Both the position numbers and the translations under genes were made by a program. This document shows, one piece after another, positions 21,351-31,920 of a stretch of 64,000 bases of DNA (position 1 is its first letter; each line of letters starts with the position of its first letter). The notes below the pieces were generated by a model that had not been told where the DNA came from, searched no databases, and worked only from the letters and a program-made list of their open reading frames with translations. Origin of the DNA: Norana najaformis (lineage: Eukaryota; Annelida; Clitellata; Crassiclitellata; Hormogastridae); assembly GCA_964023275.1 (NCBI GenBank), contig OZ029920.1, positions 3,463,438-3,527,437 of the forward strand, written 5' to 3'.

Positions 21351-22105
21351 TCGTTGCGGAAACTATCGAGTGTTAAGCGACATCTTGTTGGTGACATCGC
21401 TCTAGACGTCAACCTCACCACACCTTAAGTGGAGACAGCGTATTTTAGTGAAGAGCGGGTAAGTTATTAAATTTTAACGACATCATAAACATCAAACGCC
21501 GTTGCCGTCATTACGAAAATATTTTGCTAGCAATTCTGCAGTTTACTCTAGTTAAAAATGTTGTCGGTAGAGGGGCTCTTTAATGGAAACCTTAATTCAC
21601 CTTAAATCCACTGGCATTGCCCAGCGGCGATTAGTAGTAGTTCCTTAGTTTAACCTCCTACTTTATCCAGGATTTGGAATGGCACTACCCCCAAACAAGC
21701 CAGTGTCGGAGTTGAAAGCAAACTAGTTATTTATATCGATTGAGGAGGCGATTTAAAGGTGTCTAATTGTACCCTATTTTTTTATACAATCTAGTGCTTA
21801 GTGACGTATATCTGAAGTCATTATCGGACCTGGAAGTTTACAATAAAGGACAAGGTGCATGTCAGAAAATCCGTACTTAACGTCTTACCTAGCCCAGTAC
21901 TGTTACTAAACCTATCGATAGAATCTTACAGTTTGACGACATATTATGGCAACACATACTCAACATAAATAAAAATGCGTGGGAGGGCTGCCTACAGCAA
22001 TTTAGGAGTTAATGAACAAACTACATTTTCTCCTATCGACATATTAATTATAGTCATATGCATGGAATCCTGGTGACCATTGTTGGATTAGCGCCCTTGG
22101 ATTCA
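21350..22105 (+). repeat. H-type tail, hairpin-less A copy, B site, G fragment
   Basis: 21,355-21,425 is the GACATCGCTCTAGACGTCAACC core seen after H. 21,637-21,713 is an A module that has lost its hairpin exactly at the base. A B site lies at 21,730-21,765 with TATA spacing of 25. A G fragment is at 21,955-22,090. Confidence 0.6.
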
Positions 22106-22190
22106 GCCTTGGGCGCCTGTGGTTCCCGTGACTTGGCTTTCGTTGGGCTCTGTTGAAATCTTCAGCTTACAATTACGATTACGATTACAT
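22105..22190 (+). mobile_element. LINE 3' end D with (TTACGA)n tail
   Basis: GTTCCCGTGACTTGGCTTTC, then GTTGGGCTCTGTTGAAATC, then a TTACGATTACGATTAC tail (22,170-22,188). It is the extreme 3' end of the LINE whose coding end is at 30,050-30,240. Confidence 0.65.
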
Positions 22191-22480
22191 TTATGGATTG
22201 CATTATCTGCTTCTGTTTCATATCTTTGCTTCTGTATCTCCTTATGCAATAGTCTCATTCTCATTTAAATTCACAACTGACTTGGCCATTGAGGCCAAAA
22301 CGGTTTTGGTTCCCCCTCGATGCGATGCATACTAAACGGACGATGCATCACCAGATTACTGTTCTAGAACCATCGTTCCACACGTCCGATTATATTACTA
22401 TTAGGCCGTATTCCTGTACCCATGCGGAAATATGGGTCCCATTTACGCCCCCACATTAGTATGCTGGCAGGGTAGTTTCA
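22190..22480. other. Unassigned sequence
   Basis: I see no module, repeat family or protein signature here. A short frame at 22,153-22,335 has no recognisable features. Confidence 0.3.
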
Positions 22481-22640
22481 AGGTTACTCATTCATGTCTG
22501 ATCGCTGGTTTCTTATTCATGACGTTTTTATACTTGATGACTTTAACATCATTTGAGCAAGCACAGAAAGCGGCTCTCATTAGGAGCTCTCGAATAGCAT
22601 CGCTCTTCAAATTTTTGATTACAATTACAATTACACACGG
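22480..22640 (+). mobile_element. LINE or SINE 3' end with (ATTACA)n tail
   Basis: GCTCTTCAAATTTTTGATTACAATTACAATTACAC at 22,603-22,637 matches the 3' ends GGCGCTTTATAAATC plus (AATTAC)n of the LINEs at 10.7 and 32.7 kb in layout. Upstream coding is not recognisable. Confidence 0.45.
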
Positions 22641-22682
22641 ATCGTTTTCTCCACTTGTTGTGAGTGTAAGTGTACACGGTGT

Positions 22683-22795
22683 TATATAGCGACCGTATGG
22701 CCTCGACCCTGCCCATTCTTCAATGCAATAATCGGGTGAGATCCTTCACCACCGCTGCCCGTTTGAATGGACGCCACGCCTTTTGTATTAGTATT
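22683..22795 (-). mobile_element. SINE S1 fragment, minus strand
   Basis: TAGCGACCGTATGGCCTCGA, then GGTGAGATCCTTCACCACCG, then GCCCGTTTGAATGGACGCC. It is the 3' body of S1 reversed, with no head. Confidence 0.65.
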
Positions 22796-24145
22796 GCGTG
22801 TCTAACGACATCTTGCGGCAGCCAGGGCCTTTGACGTCGACCTTTCCTTAAGAATCATCGTGGCATGACTAGATATTGAAGGAAATTGTGCATCTTTGTT
22901 TATTTGTTTTCTTGGGGTGTTTCAATAAAAAAGTTTACATCATTTAATTAAAACGAATTGGATTTTTATATATAGCTTCGGAATGAAACAATTTAAAGGT
23001 GTCTAAGCACAAACGAATATTTGTTTTATAAAGCATTGTTTAACGACATCTTGTGGCTGCAAGGGCCGTTGACGCTGACCTTTCGTGATAGAGCGTTTGA
23101 TTTCTCAAGCATTTGTACGAAATTAAGTTAAATAAGCGTCGGCAAACGCGATTTAAAGGTGTCTATGCGCAACATAATATTTGTAAAATGTAAATGTACA
23201 CGGGTTTATATAGCCACCGTTTGGCCTCCACCTTGTCGAGGCCTGGCACTTGGCGCTACCCAACTAAAGCAGTGTCGGAGTTACAACATATAATACCTCG
23301 AGAAACGATTTAAAGGTGTCAATGGGCAACGTTTTATTGATCAGTTAGCTGGCTTAGTATAATTTACTTTAATAAAACCTACTATTGTGAGGCAGCTAAG
23401 GACTCTGACGTCGTCTCCATTTCCCAGTTGACAAAGTTCTCCGCTGACACAAGCCTACAGTAGTAGTTCCTCAGTTTAACGGTAGCTTAAGGCATCAAAT
23501 GCCGTTGCCGTCGCCCTCCTCCTTTATCCAGGCTTGGGACTAGCACTGTCCCCAAACTAGGCAGTGGCAGAGTTACACGAGCCGACACAACGAATACCAC
23601 GAATATATAACACCAGTAAAAGCGATTTAAAGGTGTCTAAGCGTAGCCTAATGTTACTATTAACATCGAAGTTTAAGGACATCTAAAACATGCCAAGTAT
23701 ATGGAAGCCATCCATAGGCACAAATTAAAAATTAGCGGCGAATGAAAAACCCAGTAGCACACATTGGAAAAAGCGATTTAAATATGTCCGCGTCGCCTAT
23801 AATGATTGGCAATACTGTCGAGCGTCTAACGACATCTGGTGGCTGCTATGGTTGGTGACGTCGACTAAACCTAACGATTGGCCTCGCAACAAATGTAGTG
23901 CAGTTAACGCCGGGTGAACCCTAGCTACAGAAGCAGAGTGTTGGTGGCCGACAGAGCCGTTTGCGACAAATGCATGTAACGGGAATACCGCTTCACTGCT
24001 GTTAATACACAGTTCCACTGTTTAACGACATCTTATAGCATCAAAGGCCGTTGCCGTCGCCCTCTTCTTTTATCCGGCCTTAGGACTGGCACTACCCCCG
24101 GACAAGACGTTCTTCGCTGCTGTTGAAATTGACAGCTAAATAGGG
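22795..24145 (+). repeat. Array of seven B sites and two A modules
   Basis: B sites lie at about 22,995, 23,153, 23,310, 23,625 and 23,780 (the last is AAATATGTCC, degraded), most with hairpin cores (22,803; 23,040; 23,823). A modules are at 23,473-23,574 and 24,020-24,110. Spacing is about 150-300 bp, the densest run in the window. A 73-codon minus frame (23,797-24,018) has no family features. Confidence 0.65.
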
Positions 24146-24149
24146 ACGG

Positions 24150-24300
24150 AAAAGCGACTTACTGTAAAGGTGTCTACGAACAGCCAGTAACTAGAATTAA
24201 TACTCAGTGCTTAACGACATCTAGTGGGTGCCAGAGTTTGTTGACGTAGACTTTGCTTTGCATATTGAATAAGACATATCCAACGCATACTCTGACGAAG

Positions 24301-24338
<38 letters not shown>

Positions 24339-24745
24339 TTCTGTTTCACGACTCCGTGTTATAACGCAGATGATTGGCTTCGCCCTCCTCTTTCATCCGG
24401 TCTTAGGACTAGCATCACCATGCTACATAGGCCTAATCTCTCTTCTAAACAGGCTTTTGCCATCATTAATTCTCAAAGATGTCATCTTTCGTCAAAATCC
24501 GGATGTTTTATCCAACGTATAATGAAAAGCCAAGTCTTGCGACCGCGATCTTCAACGATTTTGTGTGTGGAGTTAATCATGGACCTAAACACAATCTCTT
24601 CTCGCTGGAAGCTGTAGAGAACTTGTCATTTTGAGATGGATGTCGTTACTGTAACTGTACACAGGCGCTCAGGCAAAACAAAATCATTAGACAGGAAGGG
24701 TGTGGTTCTTGGTCACTGCCGTTCTCAGGAGGTGCCAGTCGGAAG
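24150..24745 (+). repeat. Block IV, copy 2: B - (TG)n - A2 - T - D
   Basis: Same order as 20,290-20,900: B site 24,168, core to about 24,250, (TG)n 24,305-24,334, A2 core 24,350-24,390, T 24,415-24,660, D to 24,740. The A2 core keeps the inner TTAT/ATGA pairing with a wobble. Confidence 0.7.
24305..24334. repeat. (TG)n microsatellite
   Basis: Pure TG run of about 15 units in the block IV position. Confidence 0.95.
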
Positions 24746-24749
24746 CCCG

Positions 24750-25110
24750 GATAAAGGAGGAGGGCGACGTCAACGGCCCTTGATGCCATAAAATGTTGTT
24801 AAACATTGGAACTACTTGTCTTAACGGCACCTGTTTTGTACGCGATGTGTGGTTGACGTCAACAGCTTAGGCGCCAAAAGATGTAGATAAACATTAGCTA
24901 CTACTACTAATCGCTTGTTATTGCTCAAGAAAAAATCACATGTAAGGTAAGGTTTATGTGAACGACCCTTCAGCCACAAAATACTCTTAAAACTGAACTT
25001 GTTGGACTCTGTTAAGTTTCTACTACTGTTCAGTATTCTAAAACATCGCATTCAGTAATGTTAACAGTTACCCAAACTTATGAAAGGAGAACGAAATTTT
25101 TATACGGTGT
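24750..25110 (-). repeat. Reversed A1 module and weaker cores
   Basis: GGATAAAGGAGG and GACGTCAACGGCC with ATAAAATGTTG (24,750-24,805) form a reversed A1 module. Weaker reversed cores follow at about 24,855-24,895 and 24,945-24,990. Confidence 0.55.
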
Positions 25111-25310
25111 AAAAATGCGATTTTAAAGGTGTCTAAACGTAACCTTATATTCTGTATACTACTTAGCATTATGTTGCTAAATGTAATACAAGTGCGACTC
25201 TGTGGTCTACCGGTAACGCATTTGAACAGTGATCATGCGGTTGGAGTTTCGATTCCGTGTAACGATCATTGGGAAGTAGTTTCAGCACACCATGCCTTGC
25301 GTAAGTTTAC
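25110..25310 (+). mobile_element. B site followed by SINE S2, copy 1
   Basis: A B site (25,125) is followed by CTTATATTCTGTATACTAC and a tRNA-like head: an A-box-like TGGTCTACCGGT at 25,203-25,214 and a B-box-like TTTCGATTCC at 25,247-25,256. The sequence matches 25,575-25,770 and diverges after about 25,265. Confidence 0.6.
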
Positions 25311-25379
25311 ATTAGCAGAAAGTAACCGCTTGGTATTCCAGCCAGCTCGAGGTTTTCACCATAACGGAACCAACGATTT

Positions 25380-25500
25380 AGTAGTAGTTCCGCAGTTTAA
25401 CGGCAGCTTATGGCATCAAAGGCCGTTGCCGTCGCCGTCCTCCTTTTTCCAGGCTTGAGACTGGCACCACCCTCCAACAAGGCAGTGGCTGAGTTTAACC
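25380..25500 (+). repeat. A module (GCAGC subtype)
   Basis: TAGTAGTTCCGCAGTTTAAC, core with GCCGTCG arm, CCTCCTTTTTCCAGG and GGCAGTGGCTGAGTTT. Nearly complete. Confidence 0.75.
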
Positions 25501-25559
25501 AACGATTAAGCGAAATTAAGGTTATTAGTTACACAAATGCCTTACGAGAACGAAGAATT

Positions 25560-25915
25560 TATAACATGTTAAAGTGTGATTTAAAGGTGTCTAAACGTAA
25601 TCTTATATTCTGTATACTACTTAGCAATATTTTGCTAATTGTAATACAAGTGCGACTCTGGGGTCTACCGGTAACGCATTTGATCAATGATCTTGCGTTT
25701 GCAGGTTCGATTCCGTATAACGACCCTGGGCAAGTTGTTTGCGGACACCGTGACTCTGTCACCAAGCAGTAGAATTTAGTACCTGCAACGGCAAGTCCTG
25801 CGATGCACTGGCCCCGTGTCCAGGACATTGGGATTCGTCCATTGCCAGATCAAGGCCCTAAAGAAAATCAGATAAGCTCCCATACGTCTCACTTGTGAGA
25901 TATGGGGCACACTTT
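25560..25915 (+). mobile_element. B site followed by SINE S2, copy 2
   Basis: A B site is at 25,580. The S2 head has an A-box-like GGGTCTACCGGT (25,661-25,672) and a textbook B box GGTTCGATTCC (25,704-25,714). The body runs through GACTCTGTCACCAAGCAGTAG, TACCTGCAACGGCAAGTCC and CCCCGTGTCCAGGAC to about 25,910. No stable tRNA cloverleaf forms by eye, so this is a SINE and not a tRNA gene. Confidence 0.7.
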
Positions 25916-26925
25916 ACTTTTCAATTAACTGTAAAAAAACTCTTTTTGGCAAGAAACGTTCGCAATATTGTAATAGAAATGAATCTAGCAGTAGTAGTTC
26001 CCACCGTTGGCTGCCAGGGCCGTTGATGTCGACCTCTTCATTTATCCAGTCTTAGGACTGGCACTGCCCGACTACAGACAATGGCGGAGTTTAATTTTCT
26101 AGATCGTTGAAAATACGATTTAAAGGTGTCTAAACAGAGTCTAATATTTTGTATCCTATTTAATGTTTAATTACATCTATTGGCGGCCAGGGTCGTTTAG
26201 ATCGACTTTGCATTACCTCACACGAAATGCCTAGTTTTTGAAAGAAAATGCAGAGTGTAATCAAATATATTGCACAACGTAACAGTTACCACTATCTAAT
26301 ACAGCTGATTATTTCAGTCTTTAACGACATCTGGTGGCTATCATAGCCGTTGACGTCGACCTTGCTTTACCTTGCCCCTCATCCTCAACCGGTATTATGA
26401 CAACTCGACATCGATAGTAGTAGTATTTTCCAATGCTTAACGACATCTTATGGCAGCAACTGCCGCTGACGTCAATTGGAAATTTTTTTACATTTCTGGC
26501 TGTATTAAATTCTTTTCAGTAACAACCGATTTGTTTAGGGAAGTCATCTGCAATCCATGGTTGTAGTTTCAACGACATCTTATGTCATCAAAGGTGTTGG
26601 GTGGATTGGAAAAAATTACAAAGGTTTAAAGGCGTCCAAGGGTAGCCATATATTTTGTAGGCTATCGAGTATTGAACGACATCTTGACGTTAACCTTACA
26701 ATCATATATTACCGCGTGGGGCGCTAGATTTCGAGTTCCAATGTTGAACGACCTCTTATGGCATCAAGGGCCGTAGGCGTCGCCCTCCTCCTTTATCCAG
26801 GCTTGGGACAGGCACTACCTGATTTCACAGATTTTACCAAGATGTTATTTACCAAACTAAAATGTTCTATATTTTTACGACTTATTTTAGCTTAACCGGT
26901 TTTTGATGACTGTTTCAGTTTTTGG
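25915..26925 (+). repeat. A and B modules
   Basis: A core with an A tail lies at about 26,000-26,085. A B site is at 26,120 and cores are near 26,165, 26,320, 26,440 and 26,570. A B variant AAAGGCGTCC is at about 26,625 and an A module at 26,745-26,825. No gene is seen. Confidence 0.6.
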
Positions 26926-27120
26926 GGGGTTTTGACAGGTTTTTAAAGGTGTCCAAGGAACAATTCAATTATCGACACAACAATAGTACAAAAATTTGAA
27001 AATACGAACGAAAAAACAAGTAAGAAAACATGCTCAGCAAAACTAAAAATGTGTGGGAGGGCTGAATTCGGCAATAAAGGAGTTTATAAAATACCTGCAT
27101 TCTCTACTAATATTATGCGT
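26925..27120 (+). repeat. Family G fragment
   Basis: TTTTAAAGGTGTCCAAGG, ACAACAATAGTACAAA and TGTGTGGGAGGGCTG are in the G order. Confidence 0.6.
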
Positions 27121-27800
27121 GGTTTTCATTCACTCATCCGACGTTAATCCAATATCATGTTAAAGACAGTTGTTACTTTTTATAATTATTGTATTATTCA
27201 ATCTTTAACAACATCACATTGGTTCCAATGTTTTTGAAGTCGATCTTACAGCTTAACCTTTAGCGAACATGAACCAATTCGAAAAATAGTTCAATGAAGA
27301 GCGTCAAATTCTTTCTTTGCGCCATCTGTTGCCTATATTGTGCATAATAGTTAGGTCGTAATCTAACAGTTTCAGTTTCGATACAGTGTTCTACAGCGAC
27401 AGTTTCCGTAGGCTAAACACGCCTATGATTTTTGTCATGGTCTTCGCAATGTTAAAGAATCTTTTTCTGCCCTATTTTCACTTTCCGACATTTTTAACGA
27501 CCTTTCCATTCTTTATTTGATTTAGTAGTAATACAACAGCTTTTCTTTTTTCTTGACAATTTCTGTTGACAAGTCCTCTCCAAAACCGGACTGTGGCAAG
27601 AAACAATTATTATATCATTTCCCACAAAACCACGTTTGTTGGCGCCACAAGGTACCTACATTTGCCATCAGCGGAATGATGCGGCCTCGCTAACTCCAAT
27701 GAATATTACTGTATGGGTTAGCATAAGACTTACGATGAATTTAAGCAGTTTGCAGTCTAACAGTTTAGTAGCAGATGTAGAAATGAACTGAACAGAGTGT
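27120..27800 (+). repeat. Family F repeat, copy 1
   Basis: 27,290-27,800 aligns with 51,060-51,570 and 56,345-56,835. Shared phrases: AGTTTCAGTTTCGATACA, TTCTACAGCGACAGTTT, AATTTCTGTTGACAAGTCC and ACTTACGATGAATTTAA. It is about 500 bp with no coding signature. 27,120-27,290 holds only a degraded core near 27,205. Confidence 0.65.
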
Positions 27801-28265
27801 GTTATTTTTTGTAGTGTCGAGAGTCTTTGACATCGACCACACATTTTATACTCATAAAAAAATGATCTAGCGATGTCAAGAAACATGGGTTTTATAAAGC
27901 TGGGGAAGAACGATTTAAAGGTGTCTAAGCGTACCCTTACGTTTTTTATTAGTATCAAGTCTTTAACAACATCCTATGACCGCCAGGGCCATTTGACGTC
28001 AAACACATATTACTTTAGACTAGGCGCTTTCACTTGCTGCTACCGAAATCAAGATGTAGTGATTCTGGTAGTAATTCTAATGTTCAACGACATCTTACGG
28101 CGTCAAAGGCCGTTGACGTCGTCTTTTTCCTTTATACAGTATCAGGACAGCGAAGCAATTGCAGCAACGATTGCAAACGAGAGATTTATAGAGTCTGAAA
28201 ATGCGATTTAAAGGTGTCTAATAGTTTGTGCTCTATTGATGTTTAAATATGTCTTCCTTACCTCA
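27800..28265 (+). repeat. B modules and an A core
   Basis: A B site with TTTATAA at 27,891 and AAAGG at 27,917 (26 bp). A B-type core is at about 27,960-28,000, an A core with the full inner stem ACGGC/GCCGT at about 28,085-28,120, and a B site at 28,208. Confidence 0.6.
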
Positions 28266-28640
28266 TATATATCAGCGTCGTTTAACAGAAACTAAATATT
28301 GATGTACAGATTTTGTATTGCGAATGGGAATGGCTAGATCCTATGTTAATCCATACACCATAAATAATATTTATTTGTTGATTTGATTAGGAGTAATATC
28401 ATCAGCTGTGTAAGATGCATTTCAGTGAACCGTGAAAACATCGGCTTTCGCCGTTAATTCATGAAGCGTTACTGTTGAGTTTTGAAAAATATGGGTAGCA
28501 TAAGGATATCCTGCTTCGTGATAAAATCATATGATGCGATGGTTCGTATCTCTTATGGCTGCCAGGGCCATTGACGTCCACTTGACCTCACTTTACATGA
28601 AGACCTTTGACTAGAAGATGAAACAGTAGCGATTAGTAGT
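28265..28640 (+). repeat. Block VI repeat, copy 1
   Basis: Aligns with 44,955-45,315: GATGTACAGATTTTGTAT, ACACCATAAATAATATTTAT, TTGATTTGATTAGGAGTAAT and GGATATCCTGCTTCGTGATA. Confidence 0.6.
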
Positions 28641-28786
28641 TCCTTCAGTTTAACGACAGCAATAAGGCCGTTGCCGTCGCCATCCTCCTTTATCGAGGCT
28701 TGGGACTTGCACTACCCCCAAACAAGGCAGGGGCGAATTTGCACTAGATATTGAGTAATAATTAGAGCTTGGATGAAAACGGGACA

Positions 28787-28821
28787 TTTATAGCCCCTAA
28801 AAGTGCGATTTAAAGGTGTGT
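28787..28821 (+). promoter_or_regulatory. B-type TATA plus AAAGGTGTG, 25-bp spacing
   Basis: TTTATAG starts at 28,787 and AAAGGTGT at 28,812. Same spacing at 42,590/42,615, 45,883/45,908, 51,824/51,849, 52,354/52,379, 9,640/9,665 and 60,182/60,207. Spacing of 26 occurs at 27,891/27,917, 29,503/29,529 and 56,876/56,902. Confidence 0.45.
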
Positions 28822-28969
28822 TAACGTAGTCAAATACTTTAGATCCCATGTTTCCTGACATCTTCTGGCTACCAGGGTGGTCGACTTATACCATCCCTTG
28901 CTAGCGGATCAATAACATTACAAAGAACACAAATGAGTTATTAGCTATTGTAGTAGTACCAATGTTTAA

Positions 28970-29003
28970 CGACATCTTATGGCATCAAAGGCCGTTGACG
29001 TCG
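28970..29003 (+). repeat. Reference copy of the 34-nt hairpin core
   Basis: CGACATC (28,970-28,976) pairs with GACGTCG (28,997-29,003) except for one A-C mismatch. Inside, ATGGC pairs with GCCGT (one T-G wobble) around the 7-nt loop ATCAAAG. Copies elsewhere have ACGGC instead of ATGGC, restoring the pair. Confidence 0.6.
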
Positions 29004-30044
29004 CCCTCCTCCTTCGTCCAGGCTTGGGACTGGCACCACCAGAAGACGGCATTGGCGCAGTTATTAACCCGTTGAATGATAGCGTTTGAAAACACGATTT
29101 CAAGGTGTCTCACCGTAGCCCAGGTCGCTATATAAAAGCGTGTACATATGCATTCAGTTTATGTTTAACGACACAGTGTCATAAACAGATGAGTTGCGTC
29201 GCACTCCTGCCTTATCCAGGCTTCGCACTGGCAATACACGAGTACGGCAGTGGCGTAGTTATTGCTAGCAGATGTAGTGCCGAACTAGTCTATAATTTTT
29301 GTAGTATCTGATGTCTTGTGCTTGCCAATACCGTTGACATAGACCACACGTTGTAATTGGAATAAGAGTAGTTCTACGTAGTGGTAGTTCCTCAGTTTAA
29401 CGACAGCTTATGACATCAAAGGCCGTTGCCGTAGCCCTCCTCCTTTATCCAGCCTTGGGACTGGCACTACCCCTGGTTCTACGTATTAAGCGAAACATGG
29501 CTTTTATAAAGATGGGAAAGAACGATTTAAAGGTGTCTGAGGGTAACCTAATATTTTTATGGCTGCACGAGCTTTTGACGAGTATTATTTCAAAGTAGCA
29601 CGATTAATGCTGCTAGCGACTGAACGAAAACGAGAGTATTTATAGCACCTAAAGATGCGATTTAATGGTGTCTTAACTTACTCTAATAATTTGTAGACTA
29701 CTGAGTGTGTAATGACGTACACCTTAACTGATTAGCGGATCGAGAAGTTTCCAATCGGAATTAGCATCTCAGCAAATTCCATTCATAAAGTCACAGTTTT
29801 CTAGTGGCCGTTTTTAGTTTTCCGTGATTTTGATGGCCTATTTTTGCAACATGTATGTAATAGTCAACCATCATCGAAGCCATGTTCAGGGCCAAGTCAA
29901 TTGCGTAGAATCCAAGAAAATCAAGTGGTGGACAAAGATGGATCCGACCTTGCTCGACTATAAACAAATATTAAAAAATTTAAGCTTCATTCTAAATTAG
30001 CACTGTTGACGGTTTACAGATATTTTAAGAGAAACTTACATTGT

Positions 30045-30405
30045 GTTAATTACATTTTTGTTCATTCTGTCCACCCACCGTCTTCCTACCCATCCTATGA
30101 ACTCATCTTCTTGCAACAACTGAAATCACAACACCCATTTTCCATATCCTGTCCTCATTCCGCCTCTTCTTCCTCTTACGGTTTCGCCGCTCCAATTCTA
30201 AACACCATCCACCGTCGCCATCTGACTGTCTACCATTCATGATACGTGGATTTTGACCTGGAACCGAATCTGGTCTTACTCGCTAATCGATTCTGTTTTG
30301 ACTTAGCACCTGGGAATTAGCTGCTTTCCGCTGTAATTATTTGTAATAAATAATAAATAAGCTTACTTTGGGTGCTGCGAAAATCTCTTGATCATGATTA
30401 CGATT
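30045..30405 (+). mobile_element. LINE 3' part: coding end plus 3' UTR (D) and tail
   Basis: 30,050-30,235 corresponds to the coding end of the LINE at 18,765-19,122 (CATCCACCGTCGCCATCTGACTG shared at the edge). It continues into D: TGACCTGGAACCGAATC, CGATTCTGTTTTGACTTAGC, and a GATTACGATTAAG end near 30,405. A small AATAAATAAT expansion sits in D. This copy and 34,214-34,462 show that D is the 3' UTR of that LINE. Confidence 0.65.
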
Positions 30406-31440
30406 AAGACGTCGTCTCTGCCTTTCTTTTTACCCATTTACTGTTTCACTCTCTATATAATCACTAGAAACTAAATATAGCCTTTATAATATACCATCTG
30501 AAAAAAATATAAATTCCTTCTATGTCATATATCGCGTCGTTAAAGTCGTTAAATAAATACTAGGACACCGTCAGGTTATCTCAAATTGTCGCACACCTTT
30601 ATTTCGCTTTCTTCGTAGCTATATGCTCACAATTTTTATTTTAATAGCTGTCGAGTATTCATATAATGCGGGTGGATTTAAGGTAGTGTGAGATTCGACG
30701 TAAATGGCTCTGATAGCCACCAGATGTCGTTAAAGACACATAACCATCTGCATTAGATACCGTTAAGTGTTGGTCGTCTGCGGTATAGGCCTATTTCGTT
30801 TATACTCAGTTACCTCCGCCAATTTTAGGATAAAGTAAGGTAAGGTTGACGTCAACAGCCCTGGTAGCCACACTATATATTTCTCGTTCGCGTTAACTCG
30901 CAAGATTAAGTCAAGTTATACAACACCTTTACTTCGCTTTCTTTGAAGCTATTTACATTTCATTTCGTTTAATCGATGTACATTGGGTTTCCATATACTG
31001 TAAAATCGATGTTAACGTCTCTTATGCGGTAAGATCTCATTAAACACCGAATAATACTAATAATAATACTGAATACAAAAAATAATCGGCTGTATTCGGA
31101 TATCTTTAAAACGTGTTGCCCTTCTGCTATAAATTTCAGTTACACTCATTTAACTCACCCTCTGCTAGTAGGCAGGAGGTGCTAGTCCAAAGCCTGGAAA
31201 AAGGGGAAGATAGTGATATTCATCTTTGTTATGGCACAGAGTCGTTAAACACAGACAACAAATCGTGGAATAATTTCATACAGACAGAAATTGTTTGCAT
31301 GGCTTGGGTGATGGTTGCTAATAAAACTGATAATAAAGAGATAAAGGAGGAAGACGAAGACGGTAATCACATTTGTTACGATAGAGCGTCGTTAAACATC
31401 AAATACACACACTGGGTGGTAGGCTAGTAACGTCAACGCA
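30405..31440 (-). repeat. Block III, copy 2: reversed A/B modules
   Basis: From 30,480 it aligns in order with 2,200-3,080. Reversed B cores lie near 30,595 and 30,930, a hairpin core at about 30,700-30,735 with a 5-bp inner stem TGGCT/AGCCA, and reversed A2 modules end near 31,250 and 31,397. Confidence 0.7.
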
Positions 31441-31920
31441 ACGTTACACGCGTATGCTGGCATCTTTCCCGCAGCTCACAGATATATGTCCGAAAGTTAG
31501 CGATTGTAGTTCCAGTGTTTAACGACAGCTTATGGCATCAAAGGCCGTTGCCGTCGCCCTCCTCCTTTATCCAGGCTTGGGACTGGCACTACCCCCAAAC
31601 AATGCACTGGCGGAGTTAGTTAGCGATTGAACGAAACAAGTCATTTAATAGCGTTTTGGAAGCATGATTTTAAGGTGTCTAAACACAGCCTAATATTTTG
31701 ATATTGTGCATGCTGTTTGGTGTTTGCCGACATTTTGCAGTTGCAAGGGTTTTTTAGATATATCTTAACTCATCAAAGGATCGAGATGTTTACAGAGGTG
31801 CATGTCAGTGAATCAACATCGAAGATGTCTAGTGAATTTAATGATCTGTATAGTTTTAATAGGCAACAACCATCCACACAGTTCCTCCCGGCATGGGGTT
31901 ACTGAATGACTGGTGGGTAT
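31440..31920 (+). repeat. A module and B site
   Basis: A complete A module (GACAGC/GCCGTCG) is at 31,511-31,617. A B site follows at about 31,672 (TTTTAAGGTGTCT). 31,720-31,910 is the GTGCATGTCA section found after several B sites. Confidence 0.65.

Larger units (their letters stand above)
28640..29990 (+). repeat. A and B modules
   Basis: A modules at about 28,650-28,740, 28,961-29,062 (the cleanest GACATC/GACGTCG copy), 29,163-29,260 (A2) and 29,393-29,475. B sites at 28,812, 29,103, 29,529 and about 29,660. 29,700-29,990 repeats the GCATGTCAGCAAA-type section. No gene is seen. Confidence 0.65.

Noticed and set aside
23473..23574. Helitron ends (hairpin near a CTRR terminus)
   Set aside because: The hairpin core is not followed by CTAG-type ends and the modules have no TC start or A|T insertion signature I could see.
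22795..24145. CRISPR array
   Set aside because: Repeats are spaced 150-300 bp, are diverged, and the sequence is eukaryotic.
25652..25725. tRNA gene
   Set aside because: B box is perfect but the acceptor arm does not pair and the copy sits in a duplicated SINE.
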